Assembly (NCBI GenBank): GCA_013426755.1 | Contig: AP019861.1 | Coordinates: 2,077,271-2,141,270, forward strand | DNA from: Spirochaetota bacterium | GTDB taxonomy: Bacteria; Spirochaetota; UBA12135; COTS27 | Length of the DNA: 64,000 nt | Direction of reading: 5' to 3' | In this document: piece after piece, positions 19,097-29,131 of the stretch | How positions within the stretch are numbered: position 1 is the first letter of the stretch | Layout: each line of letters begins with the position of its first letter | Program-made: the position numbers and the translations under genes | The notes under the pieces: model-generated | The model's database searches: none | Told to the model about the DNA's origin: nothing | The model's input: only the letters and a program-made list of their open reading frames with translations

Positions 19097-20140
19097 CTAA
19101 CTTCCCAAGTGGTAAGTTGCGCCTATCTTAAACCGATAGGCTGGCGATTCAAAGTCTGAATACAGCATTTGCCCCATAAGGACATTAATAGATACCGTGT
19201 TTGTGAATCGGTAGATGAAGATGTAATCAATGTAATAACGTTTGAAGCCGCGTCGTACCAATTGATATTGGTCTGGATTTTGCGTCTGCGTGCTGCCTGG
19301 TGTCTGCGTTGCTTTGAATAAAACGCCGTCGCGAGTCGAATTTTCATAGGTCATTGCTAGTTTAAATTGGGAGTAATAGGTGAAATAGAGGTCTACATGG
19401 ATACCCCCTCTGTGAAAATGGTCTGTTCTGATTTGCTGCTGAGGGATGGTTGGATCAAAAGAAAATTCGTACTGCAGGGCAATACCTAGCGGTGTTTTAG
19501 GAATTTTGGCAAAATACAATTGAATATGTGTCGAGAAAGCATTGGTTCCGCGCAGCGACCACGGCTGTTCGTCTATAAATTTTTGTGGTGTATTAGAAAA
19601 TTCACGATAATACGATATACCTAGCCGTAGCGGTTCATAGGTGAAATAAACATGAGGCATAATACTGTGGACGATACGGCGTTGCCGACTGTTAATGTTT
19701 TCAATGCCTAGTCTATTGAAATACTTGAGCATCCGTTCTTGATAGGTATAAATGAACATAAGGGTCACGTATTGATAATAATAAGCCGTGCGGCTCTCGA
19801 AGACATAGTCCTGCCCGACAATTTCTTCACCATTACGGTCTTCGTTCGCTTCATATTCATAAAGCAGATCGCCATACTGGTAAAAACGACTTTTATTGAC
19901 CGAATGAAAGTCAAAGAAGAATCCTTGTGAAAAACTGCCCCAGCTGTTCTGCTCCCAATTTTGAAATAGTGTAGCGGATTGAAGTTCGCTGTACTGGAGT
20001 GTCCCCCAGAGAAAAAGTCCCCCTAAAACTAGGATTCGTGCCCACACATTCCGATAGGAGACCTCTCGATAAGAGACCTCTCTTAGTCCAATCTTACTAG
20101 CCCGATTACTTGTATGAGCTAAAACCATTTGCGTAGCCAA
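19097..20140 (-). CDS. Exported protein, probable beta-barrel, unknown function
   Basis: Not recognised. The 347-residue frame opens with a basic stretch containing REVSYREVSY, encoded by a small tandem DNA repeat near 20053-20085. A hydrophobic signal-like segment (about 35-52) follows, then strand-like segments rich in Tyr, Phe and Thr ending in FKIGATYHLGS. The composition suggests an outer-membrane barrel of perhaps 12-14 strands. The frame starts at TTG 20140 with AGG upstream; ATG 20128 is an alternative. Its first residues MVLAHTS resemble MILAHTS in the next gene upstream. Confidence 0.55.
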   Translation of the reverse strand: MATQMVLAHTSNRASKIGLREVSYREVSYRNVWARILVLGGLFLWGTLQYSELQSATLFQNWEQNSWGSFSQGFFFDFHSVNKSRFYQYGDLLYEYEANEDRNGEEIVGQDYVFESRTAYYYQYVTLMFIYTYQERMLKYFNRLGIENINSRQRRIVHSIMPHVYFTYEPLRLGISYYREFSNTPQKFIDEQPWSLRGTNAFSTHIQLYFAKIPKTPLGIALQYEFSFDPTIPQQQIRTDHFHRGGIHVDLYFTYYSQFKLAMTYENSTRDGVLFKATQTPGSTQTQNPDQYQLVRRGFKRYYIDYIFIYRFTNTVSINVLMGQMLYSDFESPAYRFKIGATYHLGS

Positions 20141-20441
20141 TATTTTACCTATTTTAATTTACAAGCGTGCAGCTGTGATTTCAATGAATGTAATTATAAG
20201 TGCAGTTATGAATGCAATTAAATGTAGAGTTAAATGTCCGATTAAAAGTGCTATTATAATAGATACAATTAAGAATACAATTGATAAATACAGTTCATAA
20301 GTGTGCTTAAAGAGTGTGATTAATAAATATGATTGATAAATATGATTGATGAATATAATTGATAAGTATGATTAATGAATATGATTGATAAGTACGATTA
20401 ATGAATATGATTAATGAGTGAGATTAATACGTAAAGCCCTA
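20141..20441. repeat. Degenerate 10-12 bp tandem repeats
   Basis: About 20290-20430 is built from words such as GATTGATAAATAT, GATTAATGAATAT and GATTGATAAGTAC. Upstream of that, 20170-20280 has a G-containing variant (ATGAATGCAATTAAATG). No gene seen. Confidence 0.6.
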
Positions 20442-21869
20442 TTAACGAAGCCGCTGCATAGCAATACCTTGCATAAATGGACGATAACGAGGATTCAATG
20501 TTATAAACTGCATTAAAATTTCATACGTCTCTCCTTCACGAGGAAAAACCGTCTCTGCCTGGAAGAAGACTTCTAATAGTTCATCACCACCTGTTTTATT
20601 ACGGATAACAAAGCTAAACACGATATTGTTATGATTAGCAAGGTCTGTTACTTGTTGAGATAACAATGATTGTGATGATTGCGATGATTGGGGGTTCTGC
20701 TTGGAAGAATTATCTAATTTCCGCAATGTCGAGATTTCTCCTTGCCATTTCCAGTACGTATCTTTATAACGGAGTGGTTGTTCTAATATTTGATCGAGAG
20801 CGAGTGAATTTTCAAAACTCTGTAAACTGGGTTTAGGAATAAATGCTTTCAAAATCTCAAACCGTTGCCGAATAGGAATTGAAGGTTCTGTCATCATGAC
20901 GTCATTATAAATAACGAAGGCTTCATTGATAGCGTTTGGCTGGGTGGCACTGGTCTTAATGGCTACTTTAAGTTGGGTGAATTGCGCCTTGTAGTAAGAA
21001 AATTCCGTTCCCTGGGTAGAAGTACGCTGCGCCAATCCCACCTCTGCTAGATTCAATGCATCAATATCACTAACCGTTTCACGGTCCTGCTTCAATCTCA
21101 GAAAATAAGCTTGATTAACCAACCAGGTACGTGAAGAAGTCAATAAATGCTGCATTGACGGCTTGAAAGAGGGTATTAATAAAGATAAACCTAACATTAT
21201 TATCACCAGAAGTCCAATTCCCAGAGCTATTTTGCGAAATTTCCTGTGAGCGAATGTTCTAAATAGGTTACGGCTGTAATAATAAAAAGCATCGGTTAGT
21301 GTTCGTTTGTAATGCATATAAAAAAAATTCAGCGGCTTATTCAATGTTAATTTATACAAAGAGTTTGTACTTTTTACAGCCGTTAAAATATTTTTAACTA
21401 GTGGTTGGAATTCTTTACGGTCGAGCAGCATGACGTAGCGCATAATAGCCTGTTCGCTATTATTTTCTGTAAGATTAATGTATGCGTATAGGAGTTGTGC
21501 CCGTCCTTCTTCAGGGCTAAGGCGTAAAATTCGCTCCAAACAGCGTTTAGCAATCTTAATCTCCCCTAATCCAACATGGGACATCGCCATACTGAGTTCT
21601 CTAAACAAGACGTCATCATCATTTTCGAGTAGGATTTGCCACTTATGGTCACGATTTGTGAGAATATTCTTGACTTTTTCCCATTGTTTATCTGCAAGCA
21701 TCCGCAAAATACCATATCTCACCTCGCGGCTCGTATGAGCCAAAATCATTCGCTTGGTATCCGTATTGGCTGGCTCCTTATGGAGGCTGGAACCACGCAA
21801 GGACCGCTGCTTACCAGCAAAATCCGAATCAGAAGAGGAATTGGCTGCTTTTCGTGTAGTTTTAGGCAT
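20442..21869 (-). CDS. Membrane protein with N-terminal helical repeats, unknown function
   Basis: The 475-residue protein is not assigned to a family. Residues about 50-175 look like TPR-type helical hairpins (AMSHVGLGEIKIAKRCLERILRL and following). One transmembrane segment lies near 215-235 (IALGIGLLVIIMLGLSLLI). The C-terminal half is polar with a Gln/Ser run (SKQNPQSSQSSQSLLSQQ) near 392-408, then a compact domain ending GIAMQRLR. The helices are predicted cytosolic and the C-terminal part periplasmic. An internal ATG at codon 41 (MILAHTS) could be the true start. It lies upstream of the barrel-like gene on the same strand. Confidence 0.55.
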   Translation of the reverse strand: MPKTTRKAANSSSDSDFAGKQRSLRGSSLHKEPANTDTKRMILAHTSREVRYGILRMLADKQWEKVKNILTNRDHKWQILLENDDDVLFRELSMAMSHVGLGEIKIAKRCLERILRLSPEEGRAQLLYAYINLTENNSEQAIMRYVMLLDRKEFQPLVKNILTAVKSTNSLYKLTLNKPLNFFYMHYKRTLTDAFYYYSRNLFRTFAHRKFRKIALGIGLLVIIMLGLSLLIPSFKPSMQHLLTSSRTWLVNQAYFLRLKQDRETVSDIDALNLAEVGLAQRTSTQGTEFSYYKAQFTQLKVAIKTSATQPNAINEAFVIYNDVMMTEPSIPIRQRFEILKAFIPKPSLQSFENSLALDQILEQPLRYKDTYWKWQGEISTLRKLDNSSKQNPQSSQSSQSLLSQQVTDLANHNNIVFSFVIRNKTGGDELLEVFFQAETVFPREGETYEILMQFITLNPRYRPFMQGIAMQRLR

Positions 21870-22827
21870 TATCAGACCTAAACGTTGTTAAATAACCCAT
21901 ACAATCCTAAGTAAAGCCCTCAATACAATCCTCGATATAGCTCCCGATATAGTTCTCGATAAAGTCCTATACCGTTAGCTATAAACTGAACTCCTATTGA
22001 AGTCAACGGCACTAGTAACATCTTGCTATCAAATTTAAATAACCTGCTGCTCATAATAATAAGTAAGCCTTTAATTTCAATGCTTAACCTTACATTATCT
22101 CTTAAAAATCTAGTCATTTACCAAATCATAGCAAAAACACGCTAGCTCCAAATGTGGCATTCATAGAACTTGTATTTAAGATTTCCTACTTTTAACCCTG
22201 TAACATTAATATAGTTGCATTAACATAGCTGCATTAACATAATAACATTAACATAAAATCAACCATTTTTAATTGTTAATAAATCTTAACCCTATCCGCA
22301 TTGAGACACTTATTATTGACATATTGATGCATTGATACATAATTGACATATTAACTAACAAATTGATGCATTGATACATAGTTGACACATTAACAAATTG
22401 ATGCATTTATCATTAACATATTGATATATTGACATATTGAGGCATTTATCATTGACGCATTAAGGCATTATAATAGTAATTATCATTGATATATTGACGG
22501 TTTTATACCTAATTGATGTGCCTATGGCTGATGGATATATTGTAATAATAATTGATGCTTAATTGACGTATTCATAGCTAATAATAGTAATTATCATTGA
22601 TATATTAACGGTTTTATGCCTAATTGATGTACCCATGGCTGATGGATATATTGTAATAATAATTGATGCTTAATTGACGTACCCATGGCTAATGGATGCA
22701 TTGTAATAGCAATTGTCTTTATATTCAATGCTCCCTGTATTTTTATGGAAACATAGAGGCTGAAGTAAAAAACAACGTTATAAGATTATTATAAGATTAC
22801 TGTTACTTGGCTGCAACAATGAAGCCA
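21870..22827. repeat. Long intergenic region with nested tandem repeats including a 111-bp duplication
   Basis: 21920-21970 has repeated CGATATAG(C/T)TC words. 22290-22470 is made of ATTGACATATTGATGCATTGATACAT-like words. 22471-22581 and 22582-22692 are two near-identical 111-bp units, followed by a partial third. A 65-codon frame at 21920-22117 falls partly in the repeats, has no ribosome-binding site and is probably not a gene. Confidence 0.65.
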
Positions 22828-24213
22828 TCAAGAAAAAACACCACTAGACGTCTTTTTAGGAGGGGCGATTTCAAACTTGTCAAGAAAATTAATGTCAAAT
22901 TTGCCTTGTTTGAAGTATTTATTGCCCATCATCTGTTGGTGGAACGGAATAGTCGTTGGAATGTTTTCAATAACAAACTCAGATAACGAGCGCTGCATCC
23001 TGCTTATCGCCTCTTCACGATCAAGCCCCCAGACAATAAGCTTAGCAAGCATAGAGTCATAATTGGGTGGAATGGTGTAGCCACTGTAAATATGTGTATC
23101 GACGCGCACGCCGAGTCCTTGTGGGAAATGACAACGGCCTATTTTCCCCGCAACAGGCGTAAATCCTTTATAAATATCTTCACAATTGATACGACACTCA
23201 ATAACATGTCCGCGAAAAATAAGTTTTTCTTGCTCGAGATGTAATTTTTGTCCTGCAGCAACCTGAATTTGTTGTTTTACAATATCAATGCCCGTATAAA
23301 GTTCACTGATCGTGTGTTCGACTTGAATGCGCGTATTCATTTCCATGAAATAGAAATTTTTCTTAGCGTCCATAAGAAATTCAATTGTTCCAGCGCCGAC
23401 GTAGGCTAATTGCTTGGCGGCTTCAGCGGCTACGGTATTTATTTTAAGCCGTGTATTTTGTTCTAAGAAGGGCGAAGGTGTTTCTTCGATAAGCTTTTGT
23501 TTACGCCTTTGAATAGAACAATCACGTTCACCTAAGTAAAGACAATTGCCATGTGTATCGGCTAAAATCTGCACTTCTATATGCCGTGCGTGTTCGATGA
23601 ATTTTTCCAGGTAGATTTCATCATTGCCGAAGCTCGCTTGTGCTTCGTGTTTGGTGATATTAAATGCTTGTTCGAGGTGTTTGGGTTTTCTGCACAGTCG
23701 CATTCCTCTACCACCGCCGCCATGGCTGGCTTTGAGCATAACAGGATACCCGATTCGTTTTGCTTCTTTAAGTGCCATATCAAGGTCGGTTAACGCCACA
23801 GAACCAGGAATGATAGGAATATTCAAATCTTGCATCGTACGGCGCGCTTCGTTCTTATTTCCCATACTACGAATGATCTCAGCACTAGGTCCGATGAAGA
23901 TAAGATTGTTTTCATGACAAGCATGGGCAAATTCAGCACTTTCTGCTAAAAAACCATATCCAGGATGGACAGCATCTGCACCGGAGATTTCAGCGGCAGC
24001 AATAATTCGTGGAATGTTCAAATACGACTCACCAGGCGGCGCCTCCCCGACACAAACACTACTGTCCGAAAATCTGCGGTGCAGTGAATGTTCATCTATC
24101 TTAGAATAGACCGAAACCGTAGCAATACCCAACTCTTTACAAGCACGGATCACACGCAATGCTATCTCACCCCTATTGGCAATGAGAATCTTTTTTATTC
24201 GTTTATGTGCCAT
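22828..24213 (-). CDS. accC: Biotin carboxylase
   Basis: This is the ATP-dependent carboxylase subunit that loads CO2 onto the biotin carrier of acetyl-CoA carboxylase. The 461-residue sequence is complete and all signature parts are intact: IANRGEIALRVIRA (11-24), PGYGFLAE (84-91), and the glycine loop GGGGRGM (165-171). HIEVQ (211-215), GERDCSIQRRKQK (228-240), Glu278, and MNTRIQVEH (292-300) with its catalytic Asn and Arg follow. It lies 278 bp downstream of the carrier-protein homologue on the same strand. No Shine-Dalgarno is present; CATAAT lies 4 nt before the ATG, so the message may be leaderless. The intact enzyme contrasts with its altered partner. Confidence 0.95.
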   Translation of the reverse strand: MAHKRIKKILIANRGEIALRVIRACKELGIATVSVYSKIDEHSLHRRFSDSSVCVGEAPPGESYLNIPRIIAAAEISGADAVHPGYGFLAESAEFAHACHENNLIFIGPSAEIIRSMGNKNEARRTMQDLNIPIIPGSVALTDLDMALKEAKRIGYPVMLKASHGGGGRGMRLCRKPKHLEQAFNITKHEAQASFGNDEIYLEKFIEHARHIEVQILADTHGNCLYLGERDCSIQRRKQKLIEETPSPFLEQNTRLKINTVAAEAAKQLAYVGAGTIEFLMDAKKNFYFMEMNTRIQVEHTISELYTGIDIVKQQIQVAAGQKLHLEQEKLIFRGHVIECRINCEDIYKGFTPVAGKIGRCHFPQGLGVRVDTHIYSGYTIPPNYDSMLAKLIVWGLDREEAISRMQRSLSEFVIENIPTTIPFHQQMMGNKYFKQGKFDINFLDKFEIAPPKKTSSGVFS

Positions 24214-24491
24214 GTCTATTATGATTTAGCCGTTTTTATTGATTTAATATTGAGATTCGTATCAGAATTTTTTGTCATTGAGCTATTTTTGACTCAATAT
24301 TAAGATTTCATTAAGATTTTATTAAAATTTGTATTGGGGTCTGTTATTATTGGGGTCTATTATTACTTGGCTGTTTTTGATTCAATATTAAGATTTGTAT
24401 TGAGTTTTATTATTACTTGGTTGTTATTAAATCAATATTAAAATTGGATTGAGAGCGCGTACGATTGAGACCACGTAGTTAGGTCTGCTAT
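24214..24491. repeat. Degenerate repeats between the biotin carrier and biotin carboxylase genes
   Basis: The gap is filled by variants of TTATTACTTGGTTGTT, TTGATTCAATATTAAGATT and GGGGTCTATTATT, each occurring two to four times. No gene is seen. Confidence 0.55.
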
Positions 24492-24953
24492 TTAAATCTG
24501 AATAAGTCTAATAAGGGGTTGATGATATTCTACGGGCTGTCCTTCTTCGACAAGGAATTCAACTATTTTACCTGGTTTTTCAACTTGAATTTCATAATGG
24601 AGGTGCATAGATTTAATACAAGCGACGACAGCACCTTTTTTGACCTGGTCGCGTAATTTCACGTAATGCCGCTTGGTTTTAGGATTATATCTTGAAAAAA
24701 AGCCTATCTGCGAGGATACAATGTCAAATTTATCTAGCGACTGGCTCCCGGCATTCTGCTGTTCAAAATTCGCTTTATTTTCCCCATTATCCGTTGTAAC
24801 AACACTAGGGGACGTGGTTTCTGGTGGATAGGCGGTGGGTTTTTGGGGATTGAGTACCATTTTTACCTTAGAAGCCTTTGTTTCTATCGTCAATTCACGT
24901 ATTCTTCGTTTCTGTGCCACTTGGTAAATGGCAGCTAATTTCTTTACGTCCAT
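24492..24953 (-). CDS. accB: Biotin carboxyl carrier protein homologue without the biotin-acceptor lysine
   Basis: The 153-residue protein aligns end to end with AccB. MDVKKLAAIYQVAQKRRIREL matches the N-terminal helix, a Pro/Thr-rich linker spans about 35-72, and a biotinyl/lipoyl domain runs from 77 to 153 (VEEGQPVEYHQPL near the end). At the beta-turn where AccB has A-M-K-M this protein reads S-M-H-L (His117; codon CAC). The segment is also one residue shorter than in E. coli. The nearest lysine, Lys114, lies before the conserved Met. Normal biotinylation is therefore not expected. The rest of the domain is well conserved, which argues for retained function. It is probably cotranscribed with accC. 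Confidence 0.85.
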   Translation of the reverse strand: MDVKKLAAIYQVAQKRRIRELTIETKASKVKMVLNPQKPTAYPPETTSPSVVTTDNGENKANFEQQNAGSQSLDKFDIVSSQIGFFSRYNPKTKRHYVKLRDQVKKGAVVACIKSMHLHYEIQVEKPGKIVEFLVEEGQPVEYHQPLIRLIQI

Positions 24954-25689
24954 ACAAAAACTCGCTCAAAAATCGCTTTATTGAAAATTTACGCTGCTAT
25001 ATCGACATTATTCGCTAATTAGATTGAAACTCAATCAAAACTCAATCAAAACTCAGTTATAAATTATACCATAATACAAACACTTTGCTAAAAATTCAAT
25101 TCCCTCAATCCATTTATAAGTAGAATTCAACCAATATCATTAGAATAATCCATTTATAAGTAGAATTCGGCTAATATTATTAGAATAAAGTTCTGCTCAT
25201 AAACCTTTTTATTGCGGCATTAAAACTTGAAGTGGGGTTGAGTGACTTGAATTATGGGTTCTAATTGACTTCAATTAGCTTTGTAGTCCGTTTGGATTGA
25301 TTGAGTTTAATTTCATCTCCATATGGTTTTTTGATTGGTTTTGAATTGACTTCAATCAACTCTACCATTCACTTCAATTGTTTTGAATTGACTTCAATAT
25401 AGCTTGGATTGGTCTCAATTCGCTTCAATTGGCTTTGTCGCTCACTTGAATTGGTATTTCAATGGGCTTTATAGTTTTATAAGCGATCATGATATAATCT
25501 ACGATCATGATATAATTTGTAATCGCGTGAGTACCCTTAACTTATGACCTATTAGACAGTAAATGCGTCGTGTAGATAGTGTCCAAGATTTTATAAAGGG
25601 CTCTACTAGGTGAGATTTTATCTAATATACTAGCCGAATTAAACTACTCCATCATACAAAACCACCCTATTATAAAAAACACTATCACA
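24954..25689. repeat. Intergenic region with a 40-bp tandem duplication and ATTGACTTCAATT words
   Basis: 25109-25148 and 25149-25188 are a 40-bp direct repeat with a few differences. 25240-25470 has many TTGAATTGACTTCAATT-type words that are partly self-complementary. 25485-25520 repeats ATCATGATATAAT. No gene is seen before the small lipoprotein. Confidence 0.6.
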
Positions 25690-25728
25690 ATGCAAGCAGA
25701 TCACCCCATCATAAAAAACACCATCACA

Positions 25729-26052
25729 ATGCAAGTATTCCTTCGCTATATTCTACTACTGTTTATTATAACAATTCCACTGTCATGTGGACAATCGTAT
25801 GACATTAAAACGCGATTAGATACTTTCTATAAGCTGCTAGACGAACCTACGCAAGAACAATTCAAAGCAGGTGATCTAGATGTCGTGACGACATACTTGA
25901 CGGGGGCTATTGCAGATGATCCTGAGAAAATGGCATTATTTGAACAAATTAAACGCAAAGAAGCCATAAAGCTCTTCTCCGTAGCAAGCACCGTTGCTTA
26001 TTTTTACAATCATTTCTATTTAAAGACGCAACCAACAAACACAGAATCATAA
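25729..26052 (+). CDS. Small lipoprotein of unknown function
   Basis: Read from the ATG at 25729 the product is 107 residues. It has a hydrophobic signal sequence and lipobox I-P-L-S-C (Cys20), so it should be lipidated and membrane-anchored. The mature part is charged and probably helical, with no family recognised. The frame also opens 13 codons earlier at 25690, because a 39-bp tandem duplication (25665-25743) duplicated the start region. The inner ATG gives a conventional signal peptide and is preferred. Confidence 0.6.
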   Translation: MQVFLRYILLLFIITIPLSCGQSYDIKTRLDTFYKLLDEPTQEQFKAGDLDVVTTYLTGAIADDPEKMALFEQIKRKEAIKLFSVASTVAYFYNHFYLKTQPTNTES

Positions 26053-26218
26053 CAAACCGCTTTATCAATGCCACAGCTCCATCAACCCAATATCACTGAA
26101 TATCACTGAAATTGACCGTTCTCATAGCCAATTAGAGGCTGATGTTCATCATATTTATAATATTTATCACCATTGCCGTTATAACAATTATCATCCTAAA
26201 CTATTATCTACCCTCGCT

Positions 26219-27025
26219 ATGCCCGCTCAATTAAAAAATTCTCCGCCACGCTCCCCCATATCCGTACCGAACACCAGCCCCCCCCTAAAAAAATCGTTAT
26301 CCGTAGCGAATACGCACTCCCCCTTAAAAAAAAACCCATCCGTAGCAACCCCCACCTCTTCTCTAAAAAAATCATTATCTCGTAAAACAACACCCCAAAA
26401 TACGCCCAAAAACACCCGTACCTCCCATTCATCCATAACCCCAATCTCCCCCCCATCTACTTCACACCCCCATGATAATAAACTGCTTTCTACTGATTTT
26501 ATAGCCCAAACCCTAGAAGCCATGCTCATTCTAGAACACGGGACCATAAAAATAACCAAAATCAAAGAATTACTCAAAATAGAAGACATAAAACCGCTGA
26601 CCGCAGCCATTACACTTCTTAATAAACGTTACGCACAAGCAAAACTTATTACAAAAATTGAAAAGCTAGCGGATACTCTAGAATTACGCATTGATCCCAC
26701 CTTTAAAAATCCCGTCATTGAGACATATGTAAAGAAGAAACGCAAATTATCTCCCGCTCTCCTAGAAACGCTCGCTATCGTAGCGTACAAACAACCCGTT
26801 ACTAAAAGCGATATTGAGTATATCAGAGGGGCTTCATGTACGTCGGCTTTAAAAATTTTACTATCCACACAACTTGTTAAAATAAGCGGTCATAAAGATG
26901 CGCCCGGTCGTCCGCCCCTTTACAGGACTACAGAAGCCTTTCTCACGTTCTTCTCAGTCACAAGTCTACGTGATCTCCCACCCATAAAAGACCTGAAAAC
27001 ATATCACTTCTTAAAAAATAAGTGA
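26219..27025 (+). CDS. scpB: Segregation and condensation protein B
   Basis: This is the kleisin-associated partner in the Smc-ScpAB complex that organises the chromosome. The tandem winged-helix region runs from about residue 92 to 265. It includes AQTLEAMLILEHG, then LSPALLETLAIVAYKQPVTKSDIEYIRG (about 177-205), the family's most conserved block, and DAPGRPPLYRTTEAFLTFF (about 223-241). The first 85 residues are an extra low-complexity stretch. It is built from a DNA repeat of (S/P)PLKK(S/N)(L/P)SVA-type units, likely disordered, and the true start could be further in. No scpA is adjacent. Confidence 0.88.
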   Translation: MPAQLKNSPPRSPISVPNTSPPLKKSLSVANTHSPLKKNPSVATPTSSLKKSLSRKTTPQNTPKNTRTSHSSITPISPPSTSHPHDNKLLSTDFIAQTLEAMLILEHGTIKITKIKELLKIEDIKPLTAAITLLNKRYAQAKLITKIEKLADTLELRIDPTFKNPVIETYVKKKRKLSPALLETLAIVAYKQPVTKSDIEYIRGASCTSALKILLSTQLVKISGHKDAPGRPPLYRTTEAFLTFFSVTSLRDLPPIKDLKTYHFLKNK

Positions 27026-27386
27026 TTTCACAAGTAAGTTCTTGACCTAAAAACGCAGTGCCGTAATTTATCCTAAAAATGCACTGCACACCCCAAGCAC
27101 GCCGCTTTATATAAAGTGGGACTCGTTAATAAAAAAACCTCCACCCCCATTACAAAAATGCACACCGCCATCTCAATTACAAAGACAACCGTTATATTGA
27201 CATTGTTAGACGAAATCAGAAATGTGGCAGACCCGCCCTGCTATATAGCCTTCCGAAAAACTAACCTTGCTAGCTTGTAAAAAGAGTAGACATTGATCAA
27301 ATCAACCTTGCTAGCAGCACGTGAACAATTAACCTCACCCACGCGTAAGATTAATTTTGTTAAATCATGAAAAAATCAGAGAATTG
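27026..27386. other. Intergenic region between convergent genes
   Basis: No gene was found. The palindrome CTTTATATAAAG lies near 27107-27118. The words ACCTTGCTAGC(T/A) occur twice (about 27262 and 27305). No clear terminator for either flanking gene. Confidence 0.4.
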
Positions 27387-27593
27387 TCAAAGATTGAAAA
27401 GACCAACGATCAGCCCTATCATAACAAGCAGCCCCGCTAAGAAATAAGCCGCCGAGCGATTGTCTTGACGAATTTCCTTCACAAAGTCTATATTAAACAA
27501 TACAGGCGCCGCACGAATAATAGCTACAGCTAGCAATGTCGCAATGACAATATACACTAACAAATTACCGAGTTGTAAAAACCACTGCTGCAT
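27387..27593 (-). CDS. Small two-helix membrane protein, possibly DUF350-like
   Basis: The 68-residue product has two hydrophobic segments (about 8-30 and 48-66) separated by a polar loop, KEIRQDNRSAAYF. The second segment's layout (polar, then AAYFLAGLLVMIGLIVG) is reminiscent of DUF350/YjfL proteins, but at half length. It follows rho by 56 bp on the same strand and may be cotranscribed. The function is unknown. Confidence 0.55.
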   Translation of the reverse strand: MQQWFLQLGNLLVYIVIATLLAVAIIRAAPVLFNIDFVKEIRQDNRSAAYFLAGLLVMIGLIVGLFNL

Positions 27594-27649
27594 GACAATC
27601 GACGACCTACGTACCCTAAAATAGTAATAATATATAAAAATAAAAAAAA

Positions 27650-29131
27650 TTAAGGAGAATTCATATTTTGCAGAAAACCTGCATTGGTTTTGGTAGCCTT
27701 CATCTTTTTTAGAACGAGGTCAATAATCTCAAATTCATCCATAGGTCCGAGTGCATTACGGAGGGCGAACATTTTCTGGAGGACTTCATCTGAGAACAGG
27801 AGTTCTTCACGACGTGTGCCACTTTTCTTCAGATCAACAGCAGGAAAAATTCTTCGCTCAGAAATACGCCGATTGAGGACCAATTCCATATTACCTGTGC
27901 CCTTAAACTCTTCAAAGATAACCTCATCCATTTTACTACCCGTATCGATAAGCGCTGTAGCAATAATTGACAAAGAACCGCCTTCTTCAGCATTGCGAGC
28001 AGCACCAAAAAATCGCTTAGGCTTATGCAAAGCATTGGAATCCACCCCTCCTGAAAGGACTTTTCCTGAAGCAGGTTCTACTTGATTGTAAGCACGTGCA
28101 AGCCGTGTGAGGCTGTCTAATAAAATAACGACATCATGGCACTGTTCGACGAGCCGTTTAGCTTTTTCAATGACGATTCTAGCGACATTGACGTGGCGTT
28201 GCGCGGGTTCATCAAAAGTCGATGAAACCACTTCTGCTTTAACATTGCGTTTCATATCGGTAACTTCTTCGGGACGCTCGTCTATCAATAAAACAATGAT
28301 ATACACTTCTGGATGATTTTGAATAATGGCATTGGCAATATTTTGTAATAAAATAGTTTTGCCTGCCTTAGGCGGAGAAACAATTAACGCCCGTTGTCCT
28401 TTCCCAATAGGTGCAAACAAGTCAATAATTCGTGTTGAGAGGTTGCCATTTTCTAACGTCAAGCGTTCGGTCGCATAATACGGTGTCAAACTATCAAAAA
28501 AAGCACGTCTTTTGACAGAAAATTTATTGTTATTGTTATTGTTGTTATTATGGGTATGAGTAACGGTTTCAAAATTAACGGTTTTGACCTTGAGAAGGGC
28601 AAAATACTTTTCACTGGACTTAGGACACCGAATTTGTCCTGAAACCGTATCCCCAGTTCTAAGAGCAAAATTCCTTACTTGTGACGGCGATATATATATA
28701 TCCTCAGGCCCAGGCAAGTAATTATATTCAGGCGATCTGAGGAATCCATATCCTTCGGACATTTTTTCAAAGACGCCACTTCCACTCACCGTGATCTGAC
28801 GATTATTGATAGCTTTCTCAATAATATAATAAATAACCCGTTGTTTGGTGACCTCTTCGTCCTCGATATTGACACCGAATTGTTTAGCTATTTGCGTCAA
28901 TCTGTTAATACTCAGGCGATTAAGGTCTTCTAGATCAATTTCACGAGCTTTATCAAAATTGACGGTTATATCGTCTTTGCGTAGCCATGGTTTTGATTGT
29001 GAGCCTATTGGGTGCGGTGCTTTTGGATGCGGTGCTTTTGCAGGAGCCTCATCGATTTTTTTAAGAATTTTTATCTTTTTTATTTTGACTTTGTCACTTG
29101 GACTAGTCTTCTCTGAAACGTCATTCGCCAT
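27650..29131 (-). CDS. rho: Transcription termination factor Rho
   Basis: The hexameric RNA helicase ends untranslated transcripts. At 493 residues it has an extra basic, Pro/Lys/Ala-rich N-terminus (1-50) and a Rho-N helical region (about 67-110). The cold-shock-like RNA-binding domain (115-190) contains GYGFLRS. The ATPase core has Walker A PPKAGKT (253-259), [10 protein letters not shown] (284-293) and [13 protein letters not shown]. An asparagine run (195-202) sits between the RNA-binding and ATPase domains, encoded by a simple AAC/AAT repeat. That spot is a linker, so variation there may be tolerated. The small membrane protein gene follows. Confidence 0.96.
   Translation of the reverse strand: MANDVSEKTSPSDKVKIKKIKILKKIDEAPAKAPHPKAPHPIGSQSKPWLRKDDITVNFDKAREIDLEDLNRLSINRLTQIAKQFGVNIEDEEVTKQRVIYYIIEKAINNRQITVSGSGVFEKMSEGYGFLRSPEYNYLPGPEDIYISPSQVRNFALRTGDTVSGQIRCPKSSEKYFALLKVKTVNFETVTHTHNNNNNNNNKFSVKRRAFFDSLTPYYATERLTLENGNLSTRIIDLFAPIGKGQRALIVSPPKAGKTILLQNIANAIIQNHPEVYIIVLLIDERPEEVTDMKRNVKAEVVSSTFDEPAQRHVNVARIVIEKAKRLVEQCHDVVILLDSLTRLARAYNQVEPASGKVLSGGVDSNALHKPKRFFGAARNAEEGGSLSIIATALIDTGSKMDEVIFEEFKGTGNMELVLNRRISERRIFPAVDLKKSGTRREELLFSDEVLQKMFALRNALGPMDEFEIIDLVLKKMKATKTNAGFLQNMNSP

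Noticed and set aside
21920..22117. 65-codon minus-strand frame ending in repeated L-Y-R-E
   Set aside because: The tail is produced by a short DNA repeat and no initiation signal is present.
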